In this document: positions 38,767 through 43,202 of the stretch, piece after piece
How positions within the stretch are numbered: position 1 is the first letter of the stretch
Layout of the letters: every line of letters begins with the position of its first letter
Made by a program: the position numbers and the translations under genes
The notes under the pieces: model-generated
Seen by the model: the letters and a program-made list of their open reading frames with translations, nothing else
Databases searched by the model: none
Told to the model about the DNA's origin: nothing
Assembly: GCA_905214195.1 (NCBI GenBank)
Contig: CAJMLH010000013.1
Location: 1-43,202 of the forward strand
Source of the DNA: an uncultured bacterium
Lineage (GTDB): Bacteria; Bacillota; Clostridia; Peptostreptococcales; Anaerovoracaceae
Reading direction: 5' to 3'
Length of the DNA: 43,202 bases

Positions 38767-38837
38767 AAACATTTGTTCTTCTCATATAATATAACAGAAT
38801 AAATGTTCGCTGTCAACAGAAAAAAGAACAAATGTTT
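38767..38837 (-). promoter_or_regulatory. Three LexA boxes and promoter of the yneA-like gene
   Basis: Reverse-strand TTGACA (38811-38816) and TATATT (38788-38793) are 17 bp apart. Boxes are AAACATTTGTTC (38767-38778), GAATAAATGTTC (38797-38808, one mismatch) and GAACAAATGTTT (38826-38837), with centres 30 and 29 bp apart. They lie downstream of the -10, inside the spacer, and upstream of the -35. Confidence 0.88.
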
Positions 38838-38883
38838 ACAGAAAAGTGGAATTTTGAGATTGATATGATTTTTTATAAAAGTA

Positions 38884-38913
38884 TTGCTTTAATGGTTCAA
38901 AACAATATATAAT
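38884..38913 (+). promoter_or_regulatory. Promoter of the SGNH hydrolase gene
   Basis: TTGCTT (38884-38889) and TATAAT (38908-38913) are 18 bp apart. Confidence 0.6.
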
Positions 38914-38946
38914 CTATATTGTGAATTTAAGCGAGGTGAATTATAT

Positions 38947-39699
38947 ATGAGAAGTAAAAAAAGAAATAACAGTAAATTTATTATAGCTGCTGTGTTTATT
39001 TTTTGTATTACCGTAGTGCTGTATTTGGTCATAGTCAATCTATCACCCGGACGGGCAAACTCCCGGCTTGACAGTAATTCCGGTGATATATTGGCACCCT
39101 CTCTCCTTGCTGTTTCAGATATAAGCCAAAGTGCAAAAAACGGAGAATATACTGTAGACGGCAAGATTCAGTACAGCAAATTGTTTGGCAAAAATGTCGT
39201 TATAGGAGATTCCATTACAGAAGGATTGAAAGCATATGGCTTTTTAGATGATAATCAAGTTGTCTGCGAAATCGGCGGTTCCGTTATGAAAGGCAAAGAT
39301 GCTGTAGCTAAAGCAGCAAGGCTTGAACCGTTAAATGTCTTTTTTTCTTATGGCACGAATGATATGGGGATGTACAGCGGAGATGCTGAGGCATTTATTG
39401 AAGATTACAGTTCTATTATAGTTGAATTTATAAGTCTGTATCCGGATGCAAATATTTATGTAAATTCCATAGCAAAACCATCAGAAGAAAAGATCGCATC
39501 AGGGGGTAAATTCTATAAGTGGAAAGACTTTAACAATGAAATAAAAGCCATGTGCGATTCATTTGGACTTCATTATATAGATAATACTTATATTTTAGAA
39601 GAAAATCCTAAGCTTTATGCAGGAGACGGCATACATGTATTGCCGGATTATTATCCTATTTGGATTATGAATATGATTAAAAAAATAGGCAACTGTTAA
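38947..39699 (+). CDS. Membrane-anchored SGNH/GDSL hydrolase
   Basis: A 250-residue protein with a membrane anchor (about 11-31) and an extracytoplasmic SGNH esterase domain. The catalytic Ser lies in VVIGDSITEGL (about 84-94), block II Gly in EIGGS, block III Asn in SYGTNDMGMY, and Asp/His in GDGIHVLPDYY. It is likely to act on cell-envelope esters such as acetylated glycans, though the substrate is unknown. AGCGAGGTGA precedes the ATG. Its stop directly abuts the stop of the convergent VTT gene. Confidence 0.87.
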   Translation: MRSKKRNNSKFIIAAVFIFCITVVLYLVIVNLSPGRANSRLDSNSGDILAPSLLAVSDISQSAKNGEYTVDGKIQYSKLFGKNVVIGDSITEGLKAYGFLDDNQVVCEIGGSVMKGKDAVAKAARLEPLNVFFSYGTNDMGMYSGDAEAFIEDYSSIIVEFISLYPDANIYVNSIAKPSEEKIASGGKFYKWKDFNNEIKAMCDSFGLHYIDNTYILEENPKLYAGDGIHVLPDYYPIWIMNMIKKIGNC

Positions 39700-39716
39700 T
39701 CAGTTGCTTATTTTTT
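39689..39716. terminator. Bidirectional terminator built over two stop codons
   Basis: GCAACTG (39689-39695) pairs with CAGTTGC (39701-39707), loop TTAAT. The plus TAA (39697-39699) and the reverse TGA (39700-39702) lie in the loop and stem. T-rich tracts follow on both strands. Confidence 0.8.
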
Positions 39717-40431
39717 CGTATATTTCATCTAAGAATTTATTTATTTTTTTCCTGAAAACTATACATAGAATAAAAGCTGTTACGGCTAAAACAGCAAGTA
39801 TAATCATTCCTATATATTCTTCTTTGTGCCACATGCTTCCTATCATTATGCTGCCCATCATACCGGGAAGCCGTCCTATAAGTGAAAGCAGTATAAAGGG
39901 TTTGAATTTCATATCGGAAACTCCGGCAGCATAGCTTACTACATCTTTAGGTATTCCCGGGATAAGGTAAATAAAGAATACTATAGTATAAGCTTTTTTT
40001 GAATTAAGCTTTTTTACATAATCTTGAGTTTTTTCCTTGCCGAAAAATATGTGTACAAAATCGCTTCCGAGCCACCTTGCAAGCAAAAATGAAATCAAAG
40101 TACCGGCTAAGGCGCCTATTATTGAAAACAACAGCGCCGGAAAGAAAGTGTATAGATAACCTGCCGCAAGGTTGAAAAATTGTCCCGGAATTATACTTAT
40201 TATTATTTGTATCATCTGAATACATATATATATAGGTATTGACTCCAATTTATAGCTTTGAAGATATGCGATTATATCGTTGAAATCACGAAATTGTGAT
40301 ATCCACTCTTTTTCAAAAAAGTATATATATAGAGGTATTCCTATTACAATTGCCGCAAGAAGTAAAATCTTTAAAGTAGAAATTACTACATTTTTTTTAT
40401 TATCCTGTTCCTTTAAATTCCGTATCCCCAT
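39700..40431 (-). CDS. TVP38/TMEM64 (VTT-domain) membrane protein
   Basis: A 243-residue polytopic protein with about six hydrophobic segments. The VTT (SNARE-associated) core has IPGQFFNLAAGYLY, GALAGTLISFLLARWLG and YLIPGIPKDVVSYAAG. DedA/VTT relatives include lipid scramblases and transport-related proteins; the specific role here is unknown. It lies 20 bases after ynbB on the same strand, so it is probably the last gene of the miaA-xerS-ynbB unit. Only a weak GGGG-type ribosome site is visible. Confidence 0.88.
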   Translation of the reverse strand: MGIRNLKEQDNKKNVVISTLKILLLAAIVIGIPLYIYFFEKEWISQFRDFNDIIAYLQSYKLESIPIYICIQMIQIIISIIPGQFFNLAAGYLYTFFPALLFSIIGALAGTLISFLLARWLGSDFVHIFFGKEKTQDYVKKLNSKKAYTIVFFIYLIPGIPKDVVSYAAGVSDMKFKPFILLSLIGRLPGMMGSIMIGSMWHKEEYIGMIILAVLAVTAFILCIVFRKKINKFLDEIYEKISN

Positions 40432-40451
40432 CTTAAAACCCCATAATTTTT

Positions 40452-41741
40452 CTATAAAGAAATCAAACCTTCATTCAATAATTCATTTATGGATTTTATT
40501 ACACCGAATTTTGAATGTTCATAAGTTAGACCGCCTTGGAAATATACGCAGTAAGGCTCTCTCATAGGTGCATCGGCACTAAGCTCTATAGAGGAACCTT
40601 GTACAAAAGCACCTGCTGCCATTATAACCTGAGATTCGTATCCGGGCATATCCCATGGAATAGGTGTTACATGAGAGTCTACCGGAGCAGCCGCTTGAAT
40701 AGCTCTGCAAAATGCTTCCAGTGCTTCAGGCGTTCTTAGCTTTACAGCTTGTATTATGTCGCTTCTTGATTCTTCGGCTTTAGGACAAACTTCAAATCCT
40801 AACTTTTCGTAGGCTTTGCCGCAAAGCACTGCTCCCTTTACAGCTCCGTTTACAACTTTAGGTGCTTGGAAGAGTCCTTGGAACATAGTTCTTGTCTGGC
40901 CGAATGTCAGACCGCACTCCCCTCCTATTCCCGGGCATGTCATACGGTACTGTACTTTATCTATCAATTCAGCTTTTCCTGCAACATATCCACCCGTCAG
41001 TGCCAATCCACCTCCCGGGTTTTTAATAAGTGATCCTGCCATTATATCTATTCCGACATCTGTAGGCTCTTTTATATCAAGGAACTCTCCGTAACAGTTG
41101 TCGGCCATCTTAACTATTTCAGGATTTATTTCATTGATGAAAGCCGTACATTCTTTTATCTGTTCTATTGTTATGGCTTTTCTCCAACCGTATCCTGTAG
41201 CCCTTTGGATAGTTATCATTTTAGTCTTTTCGGAGATGGCTTTTTTTATTCCTTCCAAATCTATTCTGCCATCCGGCAGCAATTCTACTTGCTTGTATGT
41301 TATACCGTAGTCTTTGAGGGAACCATTGCCGCTGCCTCTTATTCCTATTACTTCTTCTAAAGTATCGTATGGACCGCCTGTGCAGTAAATAAGTTCATCG
41401 CCGGGTCTTAGAATTCCCATAATAGTAATTGCAAGGGCATGAGTACCATTTACTATTGTAGGTCTTACAAGTGCTTTTTCAGTATGGAAAATATCAGCAT
41501 AAACTTTTTCTATTGCATTTCTGCCGGGATCATCATAGCCGTATCCGGTATTCCAGTTGAAGTGCATATCACTGAGCCTGTTTTCCTGAAAGGCTGACAG
41601 TACTTTGTATTGATTGTATGCCATAATATCGTCAAGATTTTTAAATTGATAAGAAACTTCCTTTTCGGCTTCATCAACCAAATCAAGAACTTTAGCATTT
41701 ATATCAAATTTTTCCATGAGAAAATCACGAGTATAATTCAT
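40452..41741 (-). CDS. ynbB: Methionine gamma-lyase-like PLP protein (YnbB family)
   Basis: A 429-residue fold-type-I PLP protein. The probable PLP Lys240 is in GSLIKNPGGGLA, with DNCYGEFLD before it and VNGTHALAITIMGILRPGD near 97-115. The family is annotated as methionine gamma-lyase-like or aluminium resistance; its physiological reaction is unsettled. In Firmicutes it lies near miaA/hfq or lexA/glnR. The ATG overlaps the recombinase stop by one base (TAATG), and AAAGGAAAG precedes it. Confidence 0.9.
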   Translation of the reverse strand: MNYTRDFLMEKFDINAKVLDLVDEAEKEVSYQFKNLDDIMAYNQYKVLSAFQENRLSDMHFNWNTGYGYDDPGRNAIEKVYADIFHTEKALVRPTIVNGTHALAITIMGILRPGDELIYCTGGPYDTLEEVIGIRGSGNGSLKDYGITYKQVELLPDGRIDLEGIKKAISEKTKMITIQRATGYGWRKAITIEQIKECTAFINEINPEIVKMADNCYGEFLDIKEPTDVGIDIMAGSLIKNPGGGLALTGGYVAGKAELIDKVQYRMTCPGIGGECGLTFGQTRTMFQGLFQAPKVVNGAVKGAVLCGKAYEKLGFEVCPKAEESRSDIIQAVKLRTPEALEAFCRAIQAAAPVDSHVTPIPWDMPGYESQVIMAAGAFVQGSSIELSADAPMREPYCVYFQGGLTYEHSKFGVIKSINELLNEGLISL

Positions 41742-42868
41742 TATTTATCTTTCCTTTCTTCTTCCCATTCCATATCTTTTACCAGATCTCTTTTTACATT
41801 GACTTTCTGACGAGCATAAAGCTGTGTTGTTGTCACCTGTTCATGATCTAAAAGTGCTGCCACATCGAATATGGAGTTACCTCTTCCGATAAGGCTCGTA
41901 GCCGCAGTAGCCCTTAATTTGTGGGGGCTGTAGCCTGCATCTCTTGAAGTGCGCATTGCTATTGCAGTATATTTTTTAACCAATTGTCTTATTTGTCTAG
42001 CTGTCATTCGTGTTCCTTGAAGTGATAGGAACAAGGCGTCTTCGTCGCCTTTTGCGATTTTGTTTTCCGACGGTCTTTCATTGTCAAGATAGTCGGTTAT
42101 CACTGATTTTACAGACTTATTAAGGGGCATGATTGATTCTTTGCCTCTTTTTCTGTATATTTTAAATTCTCCTCTGTTAAAGTTAAATGAGGATATATTG
42201 AGCTGCTGCAATTCCGAAAGTCTAAGACCATATGTAATAAACAGTATCAATATTGTTTTATCTCTGAGCTTAGTCTTGTTCCAGTATTTTTTTTCGTGCT
42301 CTGTAAGACCCTCGCCGGAGGAAACTGCATCAAGCATTATCATTACCTCATCGTCCTGAAGTGCCTTTATTTCCTTTTCACCGGGGCTTGGAACTCTTAT
42401 GGGATCGAAGCCGTCAGTGATATTTTTATTTACAAGTCCGTCACGATATAGATATTTAAAAAATACTGATACAGATGATCTTTTTCGAGCAAGACTTTTG
42501 TTGGCATTTTCGTATATATGAATTGTTTTGTCCAACTCTACTTTGTATTTACGACAGTAATCAAGAAAGAGATTCACATCTACAGCTTGTACACTTTGTA
42601 ACTCTGTTAGTTGTATATCTGAAATATTTTTTGCAGATGTAATATCTGTCTGTTCTATCAAATATTGCATGAAAAATTTCACATCGTGAAGATAGGCCAA
42701 TCTCGTATTTAAAAGAACATTCCCTTTAAGATATATGAAATAACCTCTGAGATAGGAAGGCAGTTCCTTTTCAATTTCTTCACATTGAATGTAAAGTTCA
42801 TTTTCATGTTTGATTATATTGTCCGGTTTGTCGCTTTTGCTGTGAATTTGTATTTGCTTTTCAGCCAT
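41741..42868 (-). CDS. Tyrosine recombinase, XerS-like
   Basis: A 375-residue site-specific recombinase with a complete active site: Arg216 (GLRLSEL), Lys243 region (KRGKE), His316 and Arg319 (SPHKLRATAAT), His342 (DHEQ) and Tyr351 (QLYA). The N-terminal SAM-like domain begins ELPSYLRGYFIYLKGNVLLNTRLAYLHD (split), which resembles streptococcal XerS more than XerC/XerD, and the length fits XerS. XerS resolves chromosome dimers at a single dif site with FtsK. The gene overlaps the 3' end of miaA by 55 bases, so it is integrated in a housekeeping operon rather than a mobile element. No dif site was found beside it. Confidence 0.85.
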   Translation of the reverse strand: MAEKQIQIHSKSDKPDNIIKHENELYIQCEEIEKELPSYLRGYFIYLKGNVLLNTRLAYLHDVKFFMQYLIEQTDITSAKNISDIQLTELQSVQAVDVNLFLDYCRKYKVELDKTIHIYENANKSLARKRSSVSVFFKYLYRDGLVNKNITDGFDPIRVPSPGEKEIKALQDDEVMIMLDAVSSGEGLTEHEKKYWNKTKLRDKTILILFITYGLRLSELQQLNISSFNFNRGEFKIYRKRGKESIMPLNKSVKSVITDYLDNERPSENKIAKGDEDALFLSLQGTRMTARQIRQLVKKYTAIAMRTSRDAGYSPHKLRATAATSLIGRGNSIFDVAALLDHEQVTTTQLYARQKVNVKRDLVKDMEWEEERKDK

Positions 42869-43202
42869 ATTATCAATTCTCCTAAAGCTTCGTCGTCATT
42901 TTTATAATCGCTTATATTAAACCATGTTGCTTCTTCGTATCTCTTGAACCATGTTATTTGCCTTTTGGCAAAATGTCGTGTATTTTTTTTGATGAGCTCT
43001 ATTGCTTCATCTTTGGAATAATTACCATTTAGGCAGGCAATTACTTCTTTGTAGCCGATACCTTTCATGGAAATATCGTTTTCTGTAAGTCCGTGGCTTA
43101 GTAATGACTCTACTTCTTCAAAAAGTCCCATTTCAACTAACAAATCTCCCCGTCTATTTATTCTATCATAAAGTTCATCTCTATTTCTTGTTAGAATTAT
43201 AA
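42814..43202 (-). CDS. miaA: tRNA dimethylallyltransferase MiaA (3' part)
   Basis: The C-terminal 128 residues of MiaA, which attaches the isopentenyl group to A37 of tRNAs reading codons that begin with U. The visible part starts IILTRNRDELYDRINRRGD and continues through KGIGYKEVIACLNG to RHFAKRQITWFKRYEEATWF, all typical. The gene runs off the right edge of the window, and bases 43201-43202 belong to an incomplete codon. hfq, which often follows miaA, is absent; the XerS-like gene takes its place. Confidence 0.95.
   Translation of the reverse strand, partial: IILTRNRDELYDRINRRGDLLVEMGLFEEVESLLSHGLTENDISMKGIGYKEVIACLNGNYSKDEAIELIKKNTRHFAKRQITWFKRYEEATWFNISDYKNDDEALGELIIWLKSKYKFTAKATNRTI

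Noticed and set aside
38751..38831. Longer N-terminus for the yneA-like gene
   Set aside because: The frame passes through the promoter and LexA boxes; GGAGGAGAGG supports the ATG at 38750.
1..43202. CRISPR array, tRNA, rRNA, IS element or prophage module
   Set aside because: No regular direct-repeat array, tRNA cloverleaf, rRNA stretch, transposase or phage structural gene was recognised in the window.

Overview
The window is about 43 kb of low-GC chromosome from an endospore-forming member of the Clostridia (Bacillota). Supporting evidence is AGGAGG-type ribosome sites, sporulation genes (spo0A, spoIVB, ylbJ, an alpha/beta-type SASP, a SpoIVFA-like protein), Firmicutes-type LexA boxes and typical clostridial gene order. 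I cannot place it below class with confidence. No rRNA, tRNA, CRISPR array, phage module or insertion sequence was seen. It is essentially a dense housekeeping region, and no intergenic gap exceeds 300 bases.

Layout: (1) 1-3.6 kb: rpmB, a reverse-strand small membrane gene, an Asp23/YloU-like gene, recG and a reverse-strand SASP. (2) 3.7-10.7 kb: rsmD, coaD, a coiled-coil gene, ylbJ, tmcAL, ackA, rpmF and eno. (3) 10.7-19.6 kb: dapA and asd from back-to-back promoters, then uppP, ftsK, rimO, pgsA and cinA. (4) 19.6-27 kb: recA behind tandem promoters and a LexA box; rplU (with an L21-type leader), rpmA and obgE; a SpoIVFA-like gene, an HD-domain gene and a radical-SAM pair. (5) 27-31.3 kb: comEA, a BofC-like gene, spoIVB, spo0A, a DUF896 gene and an unknown secreted protein. 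(6) 31.3-37.8 kb: iscS, iscU, mnmA, a small YtxH-like gene, alaS, ireB and ruvX. (7) 38-43.2 kb: mostly reverse strand, with a zinc ribbon, a YneA-like SOS division inhibitor, an SGNH hydrolase (forward), a VTT protein, ynbB, a XerS-like recombinase and the 3' part of miaA.

Functional groupings: lysine/diaminopimelate and envelope lipid synthesis (dapA, asd, uppP, pgsA); DNA repair and SOS (recG, recA, yneA, cinA); ribosome assembly and tRNA modification (rpmB, rsmD, tmcAL, rpmF, rimO, rplU, rpmA, obgE, mnmA, alaS, ruvX, miaA); sporulation (ssp, ylbJ, SpoIVFA-like, BofC-like, spoIVB, spo0A); and Fe-S/thiolation supply (iscS, iscU, mnmA).

Most notable points: L21 carries a C-terminal helix-extension-helix (HeH/SAP-like) tail. 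L27 lacks the usual Firmicutes N-terminal extension, and the Prp protease gene is missing from between rplU and rpmA. Three evenly spaced LexA boxes cover the yneA-like promoter. A BofC-like gene sits directly before spoIVB. The rpmF leader can form competing structures, one of which covers its ribosome site. I did not find a convincing, wholly new multi-gene system; the leads are at the level of protein architecture and regulation.
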